From positions 1-64,000 of the forward strand of contig NZ_WLVL01000004.1 in NCBI RefSeq assembly GCF_009707125.1: 64,000 nucleotides of DNA. Direction: 5' to 3'. Source of the stretch: Arsenicicoccus cauae (lineage in GTDB: Bacteria > Actinomycetota > Actinomycetes > Actinomycetales > Dermatophilaceae). Shown in pieces: positions 45,348 to 53,850 of this stretch (position 1 is the first letter of the stretch; the number at the start of each line of letters is the position of its first letter). The notes under the pieces are model-generated. The model worked only from the letters and a program-made list of their open reading frames with translations. It was not told the DNA's origin and searched no databases. The translations under genes and the position numbers were made by a program.

Positions 45348-46619
45348 ATGACGTCGCCCGGTGTGCGCGCGCGGAGGCCGCGGCACGTGGCCGCCACGGC
45401 GTGGTCGCGGGTCTGGCCCGGCGGACCCACCCGGTGGCGCGACGTGCCGCGCCGCGTGCGGCCGACCGTCATGCAGGTCGGCCGCCTGACGGTCGCGGGG
45501 GTGCTCGCCTACCTGCTCACGGCCGCCCTGACCGAGGGTGCGATCGACCTGACCGGGGCGCTCACCGCCATCCTGGTCTGCCAGGCGTCCACGCTGTCGT
45601 CGGTGCGCATGGGGGCCGTGCGGGTGGGGGCGGTGCTGACGGGCGTCCTCGTCGCCGTCGCCGTGTCGAGCATGGTGGGGCTGACCTGGTGGTCGCTCGG
45701 GATCGCCATCGGCTCGTCGCTGATCCTCGCCAAGGTCTTTCGCCTCGGCGACCAGGCCCTGGAGACACCCATCTCCGCGATGCTCATCCTGTCGGCGGGT
45801 GGGCAGGAGCTCGCCGTCGAGACGCGCGTGGTGACGACCTTCATCGGCGCCTTCGTCGGCGTGGGCATCAACCTGTTCTTTCCTCCGACGATCCCGACGC
45901 GCGCGGCCACCTCGTCGGTGCGCTGGGTCGCCCTGGAGCTCGCCGAGGCGGTCGACCGCGTGGCGGACAGCCTTGCCACGACGCCGCTGGTGCGCCAGGA
46001 CTGCGAGCAGTGGCTCGACGAGGTGCGTGGCCTCAGCAGCCGCGTCGCCCGCGCCACCACGCTGGTCCAGCAGGTCAAGGACGCGCGCCGGCTCAACCCG
46101 CGGGCGCTCGCGTCGGTCAGCGCCGAGCCCCCCTTGCGCACCGGGCTGGACCGGCTCGAGCAGTGCCAGCTGGCAGTGCGCAGCCTGCTGCTGCTGATGG
46201 TCGAGAGCGCGCCGCCCGAGGGTGAGGACGACGGCTACACCGAGGAGGTGCGGGTCGCCTTCAGCGTCGTGCTGTCCGACGTCGCCGATTGCCTGCGGGC
46301 CTTCGGCGACCTGGTGGCCTCCGAGGCGGGCGCCGAGATCGGGGACGTCGAGGAGCAGCTGGAACAGACCCTGGAGACCTTGGGGGAGACCCGCGCGGTG
46401 CTCACCGAGCTCATGCTGGTCGACCCCCGCTCCGAGACGGGCCAGTGGATGCTGCGGGGGTCCACCCTCGCTGCCGTGCAGCAGGTCCTCAACGTCCTCG
46501 CGGTCGACGTGCGGCGCCGCGAGCGGGAGCACTGGGAGTCGACGGCCCGGGTGACGGTCCCGATCTCGCCCCTGCTGCGCGACGCCCTGCCAGACTGGCG
46601 GAGCCAGCGCCACCCCTGA
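45348..46619 (+). CDS. Aromatic acid exporter-like (FUSC/ArAE) membrane protein
   Basis: A 423-residue protein. Six hydrophobic segments lie in residues 40-200 (VGRLTVAGVLAYLLTAALT, ALTAILVCQASTLSSVRMGA, VLTGVLVAVAVSSMVGL, FIGAFVGVGINLFFPPT), matching the membrane half of aromatic acid exporter (DUF939/FUSC) proteins, followed by a long helical cytoplasmic half (200-410). The ATG is six bases after CACCCT. It is followed 18 bases later by a methyltransferase gene that is probably co-transcribed. Confidence 0.82.
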   Translation: MTSPGVRARRPRHVAATAWSRVWPGGPTRWRDVPRRVRPTVMQVGRLTVAGVLAYLLTAALTEGAIDLTGALTAILVCQASTLSSVRMGAVRVGAVLTGVLVAVAVSSMVGLTWWSLGIAIGSSLILAKVFRLGDQALETPISAMLILSAGGQELAVETRVVTTFIGAFVGVGINLFFPPTIPTRAATSSVRWVALELAEAVDRVADSLATTPLVRQDCEQWLDEVRGLSSRVARATTLVQQVKDARRLNPRALASVSAEPPLRTGLDRLEQCQLAVRSLLLLMVESAPPEGEDDGYTEEVRVAFSVVLSDVADCLRAFGDLVASEAGAEIGDVEEQLEQTLETLGETRAVLTELMLVDPRSETGQWMLRGSTLAAVQQVLNVLAVDVRRREREHWESTARVTVPISPLLRDALPDWRSQRHP

Positions 46620-46637
46620 CCCTCCCCTGGAGGTGCC

Positions 46638-47378
46638 ATGCGCACGACGTCCGGACGCCCGGAGCCCGCGCGGTCCCGGCTGCCCGACTGGTGCGCCGAC
46701 CTGCTCGACCGGCCGGACGCCCTGCACCGGGTGGCCGGCCGGGTGTGGTCCACCACGCCCGGCCTGAGCGCTCGCTCGGCGCCCCGCGACCGCGGGGCCG
46801 AGGGGTATGACGCCCTCGCGGCCTCGCGCGGCTACCTCCGCACGGCGTGGGGCCTGGACCCGGTGGACCAGCGGTCGTTCGCGCGGGCGGCCCTCGCGTC
46901 GCGGCGCGGCCCGATGGTCGACGTGGCCTGCGGGGGGCTGGCGCTCACCGCCGACCTCTACGCTCGGGCCGCTCGCCCGCTGCTGCTGGTGGATCGGTCG
47001 CTGGCTGTGCTGCTGCGGGCCGAGGAGCGCCTGGCCCGCCGCGGGGAGGTCGTGCTGGTGCAGGCGGAGCTCGACGCCCTGCCGCTGCGCCCGCGGTCGG
47101 TCGACACCGTGGCCTGCCTCGGCGTGCTGCACCTCGTCCCCGACGCGGACCGGCTCGGGGAGCGGCTCGCCTCCTGGGTCCGGCCGGGCGGCACGCTGCA
47201 CGCCTCCAGCCTCACCCGCGGTCGGCGCGGCAGCGACGCCCTGCTGGAGGCGCTCCACCGCGCCGGCGAGCTCGCCCGCCCCAGGACCCCCGAGGAGGTC
47301 GTGCGGTCCCTGCCCCTGCCCCGACCCCGCGTCGTGCAGCGCGGCGCGATGACCTACGTCGACGGGGTGGTGGCCTGA
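46638..47378 (+). CDS. Class I SAM-dependent methyltransferase
   Basis: Encodes 246 residues. Motif I is VDVACGGLALTADLYA (about 94-109), followed by LLVDRSLAVLLRAEERL as the acidic/helix segment and TVACLGVLHLVPDADRL as motif IV-like. The C-terminal strand pattern (GGTLHASSLTRG) completes the Rossmann fold. CTGGAGG precedes the ATG. It lies directly downstream of the exporter-like gene. Acceptor unknown. Confidence 0.85.
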   Translation: MRTTSGRPEPARSRLPDWCADLLDRPDALHRVAGRVWSTTPGLSARSAPRDRGAEGYDALAASRGYLRTAWGLDPVDQRSFARAALASRRGPMVDVACGGLALTADLYARAARPLLLVDRSLAVLLRAEERLARRGEVVLVQAELDALPLRPRSVDTVACLGVLHLVPDADRLGERLASWVRPGGTLHASSLTRGRRGSDALLEALHRAGELARPRTPEEVVRSLPLPRPRVVQRGAMTYVDGVVA

Positions 47379-47432
47379 CCACTTCGCCGTCTCGGGAGGC
47401 GAAAGCCCTGGGGGGTCGCTAGCGTCGACACC

Positions 47433-48041
47433 ATGACCCCTCCCTCCGACGACGAGCGACGCCGTCGGGAGCTCCGGGCGCGCGAGAGGTCCCGGCGCGG
47501 GCACCCCGTGGGCCGCGAGCTGCCGGGCGCGGCCGTGCCCCCGGTCGTGGCCCGCCTCGGCGAGGTGCTCGCCACGGGCACCCCCCTGGACGCCCTGCTG
47601 GAGGTCTCGGCCCTGCTCCACGAGGTGGGCGGGGGCAGCGCGGAGCTCGACACCCGCTGGCTGGTGTCCGCGCTGGTGGAGCACGACGACGCGGTGACGA
47701 CGACGGCCCTGGCCGTCCTGTCCCGCCTGCTGGGCGACGACGTCCTGCGGGCCCGCGTCAAGCGAGAGATGCGGTTGCGCGAGGACCCGGTCCCCGGCTG
47801 GGCGGCCGACCTGGACTCCCTGGTCCGCCTCGCCGGCCGGACCGACCAGACCGTGCTGATCGAGCTGGCCGAGCCGCTCGCGCTGCGGCCCATGGCGCAC
47901 CTGCACGCGCGCCTCGACCCCGCGGACGGCCGGGTGCTGGACGGGCGGGTCGTGCCCTCCGGGCCCCTGTCGTCCTGGCCCGGCTGCGGGCCGCTCGTGC
48001 GGTGGGCCGTGCGGGTCGCGCCGACCGCCGCCGCGACCTAG
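47433..48041 (+). CDS. Hypothetical protein, possibly truncated
   Basis: Encodes 202 residues with a basic, Arg-rich first 25 residues and a helical middle (LDTRWLVSALVEHDDAVTTTALAVLSRLLGD), ending in GPLVRWAVRVAPTAAAT. The ATG lies seven bases after TAGCGT (47420-47425), a leaderless-type promoter, which argues that the gene is real. I recall longer actinobacterial proteins with a similar helical repeat part, so a C-terminal loss is possible but unproven. No domain recognised. Confidence 0.6.
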   Translation: MTPPSDDERRRRELRARERSRRGHPVGRELPGAAVPPVVARLGEVLATGTPLDALLEVSALLHEVGGGSAELDTRWLVSALVEHDDAVTTTALAVLSRLLGDDVLRARVKREMRLREDPVPGWAADLDSLVRLAGRTDQTVLIELAEPLALRPMAHLHARLDPADGRVLDGRVVPSGPLSSWPGCGPLVRWAVRVAPTAAAT

Positions 48042-48143
48042 GGTGGGCGTCGGCCGGGCGGCTGCGACGAGCCGTCGTGCGGGCGGTCCCCGGCATACGA
48101 CCTCTCCCGCCGTCGCTCACCCTCCCGACCGTAAGGCTCCACG

Positions 48144-48581
48144 ATGTCCACCACCTTGACCGAGACCCTGCTCGCCCCCACCCGTCGCGACACCGTCGTC
48201 GACACCCTCGTGGGCGTCATCGACGCCGAGGTCGCCGGCAAGCGAGGCGTGGGCGGCGCCATCATCAAGACGGCCTACGGCGCGGTCAAGAAGGTCAACG
48301 ACGGTGTCGTCCGCCGGGCGGTCGACGGCATGCTGCCCGACGCGGCCTCCTCGCTGCATCCGCTGTGGGACGCGCGCGGCGACCAGGCGTTCGCGTCCTA
48401 CCTCACCGCCCACGGGGACCAGGCCGCCGACGCCCTGCTGGCGGTCAGCGACACCCGCGCCGCCAACCCGCGTCACGCCGCGATCGCCACGGTCTACAAC
48501 GGGGTCCGCCCCAAGGCCAAGCAGCTCGTCATGGAGGCCCTCCCACGCCTCGGGGCGGCCATCGAGACCCTGGCGTCGTGA
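48144..48581 (+). CDS. DUF6918-like hypothetical protein
   Basis: A 145-residue soluble, mainly helical protein: SMSTTLTETLLAPTRRDTVV-type start, then GKRGVGGAIIKTAYGAVKKVN and DGMLPDAASSLHPLWDA. The segment GAIIKTAYGAVKKVNDGVVRRAVDGMLP, shown in part, recurs in a conserved actinobacterial family I recall as DUF6918. The ribosome site is weak. Position downstream of the hypothetical gene suggests a separate transcript. Function unknown. Confidence 0.75.
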   Translation: MSTTLTETLLAPTRRDTVVDTLVGVIDAEVAGKRGVGGAIIKTAYGAVKKVNDGVVRRAVDGMLPDAASSLHPLWDARGDQAFASYLTAHGDQAADALLAVSDTRAANPRHAAIATVYNGVRPKAKQLVMEALPRLGAAIETLAS

Positions 48582-48656
48582 GGGTCGGTGACCCGTCGTT
48601 AGACTCCAGGTCACCCTGCTCCTCGTCACCGTCGCGTCACCCCGCTTGGAGGCTCC

Positions 48657-49394
48657 ATGCCCCACAGAGTGGAGCCCACCGAGGTCTTCGCCCGGCTCAA
48701 CGTCCTGATCCACGGCCGCCCCGAGGCGCGGGCCGTCTACCAGGCCGTCGTCGCCGCAGCCGTCCAGCTCGTCGACGGCTGCGACCACGCCTCGATGATG
48801 CTCGTCGACCGCCGCGGCCGCTTCTACAGCGCCGCCGCCACCGATGACGTCGCCCTGGCGGTGGACGACATCGAGCTCGCCGTCGACGACGGGCCGTGCG
48901 TGGACGCCATCGTCGAGGAGTCCTTCCAGCACGACCCGGACCTCGAGGACGGCTCGCAGTGGCCCGAGCTGGCGCGCCGGGTCGTCGCCGAGACCTCCGT
49001 GCGCGGCCTCATCGGCTACCGCATCCTGCTCGACGGCGAGAAGGTCGGGGCGCTCAACCTGTTCTCCGACACCGCCGGTGCGTTCACGTCCAACTCGACG
49101 GACCAGGCGGCGGTGCTGGCGGCGTTCGCCTCGGTGGCGGTGATGACGGTGCGGGCGCAGGCCGACAGCGCCAACCTGGAGCGGGCGCTCGGCACCTCCC
49201 GCGAGATCGGCAAGGCGGTGGGCCTGCTCATGGCCGCCCACAAGGTCGACGACGAGGAAGCCTTCGAGCTGCTGCGCAGGACCAGCCAGGACCTCAACAT
49301 CAAGCTGGCCACGCTGGCCGAGGAGGTCGTCCAGGGGCAGCGCGTGCAGTACATCGCCAACAAGCGCCTCGCCAGCGATCACCTCGTCGACTAG
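48657..49394 (+). CDS. GAF and ANTAR domain-containing RNA-binding regulator
   Basis: A 245-residue protein with an N-terminal GAF domain (residues about 25-165; CDHASMMLVDRRGRFYSAAAT, GPCVDAI, SVRGLIGYRILLDGEKVGALNLFS in parts) and a C-terminal ANTAR domain (about 175-235; REIGKAVGLLMAAHKVDDEEAFELLRRTSQDLNIKL in parts) that binds tandem hexaloop RNA to prevent termination. The Ala-x-Gly pattern GxAxGxLM is intact. GGAGG lies before the ATG. Its target terminators may be elsewhere. Common as a stress regulator in actinobacteria. Confidence 0.92.
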   Translation: MPHRVEPTEVFARLNVLIHGRPEARAVYQAVVAAAVQLVDGCDHASMMLVDRRGRFYSAAATDDVALAVDDIELAVDDGPCVDAIVEESFQHDPDLEDGSQWPELARRVVAETSVRGLIGYRILLDGEKVGALNLFSDTAGAFTSNSTDQAAVLAAFASVAVMTVRAQADSANLERALGTSREIGKAVGLLMAAHKVDDEEAFELLRRTSQDLNIKLATLAEEVVQGQRVQYIANKRLASDHLVD

Positions 49395-49481
49395 CGCCGC
49401 CGGCGAGCACGCGAGCCTTTCGTCGCCCGAGTGCTGGACATCCCCTGTCCAACCGGTGGCGGACCGCTAGGCTGCAGGCAC

Positions 49482-49600
49482 ATCCATCACGACCGGCTGA
49501 GGGACAGGCCCGACGACGCCGGGGCAACCGCCCGAGGGGGAGACCCCGAGGGTCAGGTGCCAAGTCCTGCGGGGGCCTCGCGGCCCACCGGCAGATGGGT
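49482..49600 (+). ncRNA. SAM-I (S-box) riboswitch upstream of metB
   Basis: The core strings match the S-box consensus in order: GAGGGACAGGCCCGACGA (49499 onward), GGGGCAACC (49520-49528), and GGTGCCAAGTCCTGC (49556-49570). P1 can form between ATCCAT (49482-49487) and ATGGGT (49595-49600). It lies 82 bases before the metB start, so S-adenosylmethionine should repress methionine synthesis. The linker holds GCGCCGG hairpin-forming sequence near 49606-49620, which could serve as expression platform, probably translational. Confidence 0.92.
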
Positions 49601-49682
49601 CGATGCGCCGGCGCGCCCGGCATACCGCTCGTGGTGTCGACCGCAGGACTGGGCCCGCTCAGCACCTGCGAAAGGCGACATC

Positions 49683-50852
49683 ATGACCGAGCTGTCCCGC
49701 CTCACCCGCGCGATCCGCGCCGGACTCGAGACCGACCCGGCCCACGGCGCTGTGGTCCCCCCGATCTACCTGTCGAGCAACTACACGTTCGAGAGCTTCG
49801 GCACGCCGCGCCGCTACGACTACACCCGGTCCGGCAACCCGACGCGTGACCAGCTCGGCGACGCGCTGGCCACCCTCGAGGGCGGCGCCGGCGGGGTCAT
49901 CACCGCCACCGGCATGGGGGCGATCACCGTCGTCGTGTCGGCGCTGCTGTCGCCCGGGCAGCGGATCGTCATCCCGCACGACTGCTACGGCGGGTCGTGG
50001 CGGCTCTTCGACACGATGTCGCGCAAGGGCGCCTTCGAGCTGGTGACGGTCGACTACACCGACGCGGCGCAGGTCGAGGCCGCGCTGGGCGCCGACCAGG
50101 CACCGACGGTCGTGTGGATCGAGACGCCGTCCAACCCGCTGCTGCGCATCACCGACGTCCGCGCCGTCGCCCGGCGGGCGCACGAGGTGGGGGCGGTCGT
50201 GGTCGCCGACAACACCTTCCTGTCGCCGCTGCTGTGCCGCCCGCTGGAGCTGGGCTGCGACGTGGTCGTGCACTCGACCACGAAGTACGTCAACGGCCAC
50301 TCCGACGTCGTCGGCGGCGCCGTCATCGGCGGGACCGAGGAGCTGCACGAGCAGCTCGGCTGGTGGGCCAACGTGCTCGGCCTGACCGGGAGCCCGTTCG
50401 ACAGCTACCAGACGCTGCGGGGGCTGCGGACCCTGCACACCCGAATGCGCGCCCACGAGGACAACGCTCGCGCCGTCGCGGAGCTGATCGCCGCGCACCC
50501 GGCCGCGTCCGCCACCTACTACCCGGGCCTGCCGGACCACCCGGGGCACGAGCTCGCGGCGTCGCAGCAGGACGGCTTCGGGGCGATCGTGTCGCTGGAG
50601 CTGGCAGGTGGCGAGCCGGCGGTGCGGGCGTTCCTGGACGGGCTGGAGTGCTTCTCGTTGGCCGAGTCGCTCGGCGGGGTCGAGTCGCTGGTCGTCCACC
50701 CGCCGACCATGACGCACGCGTCGATGACCCCCGAGGCGCGGGCCGTGGCCGGCATCAAGGACAACCTCCTGCGCCTGTCGATCGGCATCGAGGCGACCGA
50801 GGACCTGGTCGCGGACGTCCAGGCCGCCCTCGACCGCGCCGCCACCGCCTGA
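49683..50852 (+). CDS. metB: Cystathionine gamma-synthase (or related gamma-family PLP enzyme)
   Basis: A 389-residue PLP enzyme of the Cys/Met metabolism family. Lys201 in HSTTKYVNGHSD is the Schiff-base lysine, Asp176 (VVADNTFLSP) binds the pyridine nitrogen, and SLGGVESLVVHP is the family signature near the C-terminus. The SAM riboswitch upstream points to the methionine direction (gamma-synthase) rather than cystathionine gamma-lyase, although sequence alone cannot exclude the lyase. GAAAGG precedes the ATG. The stop TGA overlaps the first bases of repeat array D. Confidence 0.9.
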   Translation: MTELSRLTRAIRAGLETDPAHGAVVPPIYLSSNYTFESFGTPRRYDYTRSGNPTRDQLGDALATLEGGAGGVITATGMGAITVVVSALLSPGQRIVIPHDCYGGSWRLFDTMSRKGAFELVTVDYTDAAQVEAALGADQAPTVVWIETPSNPLLRITDVRAVARRAHEVGAVVVADNTFLSPLLCRPLELGCDVVVHSTTKYVNGHSDVVGGAVIGGTEELHEQLGWWANVLGLTGSPFDSYQTLRGLRTLHTRMRAHEDNARAVAELIAAHPAASATYYPGLPDHPGHELAASQQDGFGAIVSLELAGGEPAVRAFLDGLECFSLAESLGGVESLVVHPPTMTHASMTPEARAVAGIKDNLLRLSIGIEATEDLVADVQAALDRAATA

Positions 50853-51040
50853 CCTACCGGGGGTAGGGGCATCAGCCGGCCTTCGTACCCCAGGCTGATG
50901 ATCCCGCCGGGGGTAGGGGCATCAGCCGGCCTTCGTACCCCAGGCTGATGATCCCGCCGGGGGTAGGGGCATCAGCCGGGGTTAGTTCGCCAGGCTGATG
51001 ATCCCGCCCCCGGTAGGGGCATTAGCCAGGCTTGGTTCGG
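50851..51040 (+). repeat. 50-bp tandem repeat array D, four units, sense to metB
   Basis: GGGTAGGGGC or CGGTAGGGGC begins at 50861, 50911, 50961 and 51011, exactly 50 bp apart. It opens with TGACCTACCGGGGG, where TGA is the metB stop. Stems are GGCTGATG with CATCAGCC (50893-50900 with 50920-50927), a compensatory change relative to array A. Loop cores are CCGGGGG in units 1-3 and CCCCCGG in unit 4. Confidence 0.95.
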
Positions 51041-51243
51041 AGACCGAAGCGGCGGGTGGTGAGCTGGGGGCCTCAGTTTGGGTCGCCCGGTCGCCTGGTC
51101 GCGCTGACCGTGGCCGTATGCCGCAGCCCGGCGTGCGAGCGGTCCGGCGACATACGGCGCGGCACCCGACGCAGGCGGGGATCCACTACCTAGGCTGGGG
51201 CCAGCTGATCCGCCTTCCAGGACCTCGATCGTCAGGAGCCCTC
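51041..51243. other. Gene-free stretch before the DUF305 gene
   Basis: No credible gene on either strand. Two GTATG-type octamers or near matches lie at about 51115 and 51151, and CCTAGGCT (51190-51197) may belong to a promoter for the gene at 51244. Confidence 0.5.
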
Positions 51244-51936
51244 ATGCACCGCCCCACCATCCCGGCCGTCGTCGCCGCTGCCCTCGGACTGCTGCTCGCC
51301 GGATGCGGGTCGAGCGGCGGCGCGACCAGCACCACGAGCACGGCGGCCACCACGGCCACCAGCACGACCACGGCCGGGGACACCCACACCGGCCACGGCT
51401 CCAGCTCGTCAGCGACACCGTCCGATGCCACGTCCTCCACCGCGACGTCCGCGACGTCCGCGACCTCCGGCGGGTCGGCCATGCACGGGCGTGCGGGTGA
51501 CGTGATGTTCGCGCAGATGATGATCCCGCACCACGAGCAGGCGCTGGACCTGGCCGACTTCGCGCTGAAGGGGCACGGCGCCTCGACCCAGGTGCAGGCG
51601 CTGGCCCGCCGCATCCAGAGCGCCCAGGACCCCGAGATCCAGCAGATGCGGCGCATGCTCACGAGCTGGAGCGCCCCGGAGATGCCGGCCGACCACGGGA
51701 TGCCGATGGAGGGCATGGTGCCCGAGGGGGACATGCGTGAGCTGGCGGCGCTGCAGGGCTCGGCCTTCGACCAGCGTTGGCTGGAGCTGATGACCAAGCA
51801 CCACCAGGGTGCGGTGAGCATGGCCGAGAACGTCCTCGGGACCACGGACGACCCCGCGGTCAAGAAGCTCGCGCAGGACATCATCACGGCGCAGCGCAAG
51901 GAGATCGCCGAGATGCAGGCGATGCCGACCAAGTGA
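51244..51936 (+). CDS. DUF305 family lipoprotein (ferritin-like)
   Basis: A 230-residue secreted lipoprotein: signal peptide ending LLLAGC (Cys21), a Thr/Ser/Ala-rich linker (to about 85), then a DUF305 four-helix domain. The paired HH motifs are MFAQMMIPHHEQALDLA and WLELMTKHHQGAVSMAENVL, which are thought to bind metal, often copper, in this family; MRRMLTSW lies between. AGGAG precedes the ATG. It appears monocistronic with a short hairpin after it. Likely in metal handling at the cell surface. Confidence 0.9.
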   Translation: MHRPTIPAVVAAALGLLLAGCGSSGGATSTTSTAATTATSTTTAGDTHTGHGSSSSATPSDATSSTATSATSATSGGSAMHGRAGDVMFAQMMIPHHEQALDLADFALKGHGASTQVQALARRIQSAQDPEIQQMRRMLTSWSAPEMPADHGMPMEGMVPEGDMRELAALQGSAFDQRWLELMTKHHQGAVSMAENVLGTTDDPAVKKLAQDIITAQRKEIAEMQAMPTK

Positions 51937-51979
51937 CCTGGTGACGTTCCGGGGTCGGTCCGGGCATAGCCCCGGTGCG

Positions 51980-51997
51980 GGGCCACCTGAGTGGCCC
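51980..51997 (+). terminator. Short hairpin after the DUF305 gene
   Basis: GGGCCAC pairs with GTGGCCC around CTGA, about 45 bases past the stop. The stem is only 7 bp, so it may be a weak terminator. Confidence 0.45.
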
Positions 51998-52093
51998 TCG
52001 CGGCAGTCACGGTGCGTCGTGCCCGTCTCCGCTGAACGGCTGCACCTACGTCAACCTCTGCTGCGGTGCCCGACGGCTGCCTAGGGTGGCGGC

Positions 52094-52363
52094 ATGTGCC
52101 GCAACATCCGGGTCCTGCACAACGTCGAGCCCTCGACCACACAGGAAGAGGTCAGGGCTGCCGCCCTGCAGTACGTCCGCAAGGTCGCCGGATCGGCCAG
52201 GCCATCCAGGGCCAACGAGGAGGCCTACGCGCGCGCCGTCGAGCAGATCACCGCGGCGACGTCGACCCTGCTGGACGAGCTGGTGACCGCCGCCCCGCCG
52301 CGCAGCCGTGAGCAGCTGGCCGAGCGCGCTCGCGCCCGCAACGCCGCACGGTTCGGCTCCTAG
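52094..52363 (+). CDS. DUF2277 family protein
   Basis: An 89-residue protein starting MCRNIRVLHNVEPSTTQEEVRAAALQYVRKVAG (in parts), the distinctive signature of DUF2277: CRNI..L.N..P..T..E...AA.Q.VRK..G. It is found widely in actinobacteria and some proteobacteria, function unknown. The ATG lies six bases after TAGGGT (52082-52087), a leaderless-type start. Confidence 0.9.
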   Translation: MCRNIRVLHNVEPSTTQEEVRAAALQYVRKVAGSARPSRANEEAYARAVEQITAATSTLLDELVTAAPPRSREQLAERARARNAARFGS

Positions 52364-52396
52364 GCGAGCGGCCGAGCGGTCGGGCCCGTCAGCCGG

Positions 52397-53680
52397 TCAG
52401 ACGTTGGCGGGCAGCTGGGTGCCTGCACCGCGCTTGCGCGGGCTGACGACGGGGGCGTCGAAGGCTGCCGCCGCGGAGAACCCCGAGGTCGCGGGGGTCG
52501 GCGTGCCGCTGTCGACGGGCGACGGCCGGCCGGGCGCGTGCTCGTATGCCGCCTGCGCGCCCGCCGCATGGCCGCCGCACCCGCTTCCCGCGGATCCGCA
52601 ACCGCCACAGCCGGATCCGCCGGCGTGGCCGCCGCACCCGCTGGGGGCGGCCGGCTCGGCATACGCGCTCAGGTCGGTCGCGTCCAGCCGCTCGGCCCAG
52701 TCATCCGGGGCACCCTCGGGCACGAACCCGTTGTCCCGCAGCATCTCGAGGTCCGCCCGGCCGGGTGCGCCCTCGCTGGTCAGGTAGTCGCCCAGGAAGA
52801 TCGAGTTGGCGATGTGCAGGCCCATCGGCTGCATCGATCGCAGGTGCACCTCGCGGCCTGCCGCCATGCGGATCTCGGTCGCCGGGTTCACGAACCGGAT
52901 CATCGCCAGGATCATGAGGCAGCGCTGCGGGCTGATCATGCCGTGCCCGGCCATCGGGGTGCCCTCGAAGGGGAGCAGGAAGTTGACCGGGATGGAGTCC
53001 GCGCCGACCTCGTGCAGCGCGAACGCCAGGTCGACGAGGTCCTCGTCGGTCTCGTCCATCCCGGCGATGAAGCCCGAGCACGCGGACAGCTCGGCGAGGT
53101 GCGCCTGGCGGACGGTGTCGACGCGGTCGGCGTAGGTGTGGGTGGAGCAGATCTGGTCGTACTTGCTCTCGGCGGTGTTGAGGTTGTGGTTGTAGGCGTC
53201 GACGCCCGCGGCCTTGAGCCGGTCGCCCTGGTTGCCCTTGAGGAAGCCCAGGCAGGCGCACACCTCGACTTCCGGGTCGGCCTCCTTGATGGCCTCGACG
53301 ATGCCGGTCACCTTGTCGATGTCGCGGTCGGAGGGGCCGCGGCCGCTGGCGACCAGGCACACGCGGGCTGCTCCGCCGGCGATGCCCGCGGTGGCGGCCT
53401 CGACGGCCTGGTCCTGGCTCAGCCAGGAGTACTTGAGAACGTCGGCCGTGGAGCCGCGCGCCTGGCTGCAGTAGGAGCAGTCCTCGGGGCACAGACCCGA
53501 CTTGAGGTTGACCAGGTAGTTCAACTTGACCCGGTTGCCGAAGAACTGCCGCCGGACCTGGCCGGCGCTCGCCACCAGGTCGAGGACGGCCGAGTCCGGC
53601 AGCGCGAGGACGGCCAGGGCCTCGTCGCGGGTGCACGACTCACCGGCGCAGCCGCGCGTCGCCATCGCCTGCAGGTCCAT
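52397..53680 (-). CDS. bioB: Biotin synthase with Cys/His/Gly-rich tail
   Basis: A 427-residue radical-SAM enzyme that inserts sulfur into dethiobiotin. The [4Fe-4S] motif CPEDCSYC gives Cys64, Cys68 and Cys71; family segments include [17 protein letters not shown] and [14 protein letters not shown]. The enzyme core ends near residue 340; the remaining 85 residues contain CGGH, CGGC and CGGH clusters (Cys349, 358, 361, 368; His352, 371), unlike standard BioB. GAGGAGA precedes ATG 53680. The start region is overlapped by BioQ-type sites shared with the TetR gene at 53851. Confidence 0.95.
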   Translation of the reverse strand: MDLQAMATRGCAGESCTRDEALAVLALPDSAVLDLVASAGQVRRQFFGNRVKLNYLVNLKSGLCPEDCSYCSQARGSTADVLKYSWLSQDQAVEAATAGIAGGAARVCLVASGRGPSDRDIDKVTGIVEAIKEADPEVEVCACLGFLKGNQGDRLKAAGVDAYNHNLNTAESKYDQICSTHTYADRVDTVRQAHLAELSACSGFIAGMDETDEDLVDLAFALHEVGADSIPVNFLLPFEGTPMAGHGMISPQRCLMILAMIRFVNPATEIRMAAGREVHLRSMQPMGLHIANSIFLGDYLTSEGAPGRADLEMLRDNGFVPEGAPDDWAERLDATDLSAYAEPAAPSGCGGHAGGSGCGGCGSAGSGCGGHAAGAQAAYEHAPGRPSPVDSGTPTPATSGFSAAAAFDAPVVSPRKRGAGTQLPANV

Positions 53681-53723
53681 GGGATTCTCCTCGTCGAGCG
53701 ATCGGTCAGCGGTCAGCGGCGTC

Positions 53724-53752
53724 ATGAACACCGTTCAATGAACGCTGTTCAT
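53724..53752. promoter_or_regulatory. Double BioQ-type operator between bioB and the TetR gene
   Basis: Two sites of the form TGAAC-N3-GTTCA lie side by side (53725-53737 and 53739-53751) and form a near-perfect 29-bp palindrome. This matches the known BioQ box type of corynebacteria and mycobacteria (TGAAC-N3-GTTAC/GTTCA-like), which represses biotin genes. It lies 44 bases upstream of bioB and 99 upstream of the TetR gene. Confidence 0.85.
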
Positions 53753-53850
53753 GTTAACTGGGGGGCGGTGGTCGCTCAACGTGAGGGGCCCTGGTGTGGC
53801 CGGGCTCTCGTCCCGGCCCACCCCGAGCGAGCCTCAGGAGGAGAGCCCGT

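Noticed and set aside
45282-47906. Minus-strand open frame of 874 codons
   Set aside because: It is antisense to three genes with clear motifs or promoters and reads as Gly/Arg/His-rich shadow sequence typical of high-GC DNA.
49482-49600. SAM-IV class riboswitch
   Set aside because: The strings GAGGGACAGGCCC, GGGGCAACC and GGTGCCAAGTCCTGC fit the SAM-I core better, and P1 closes in the SAM-I manner.
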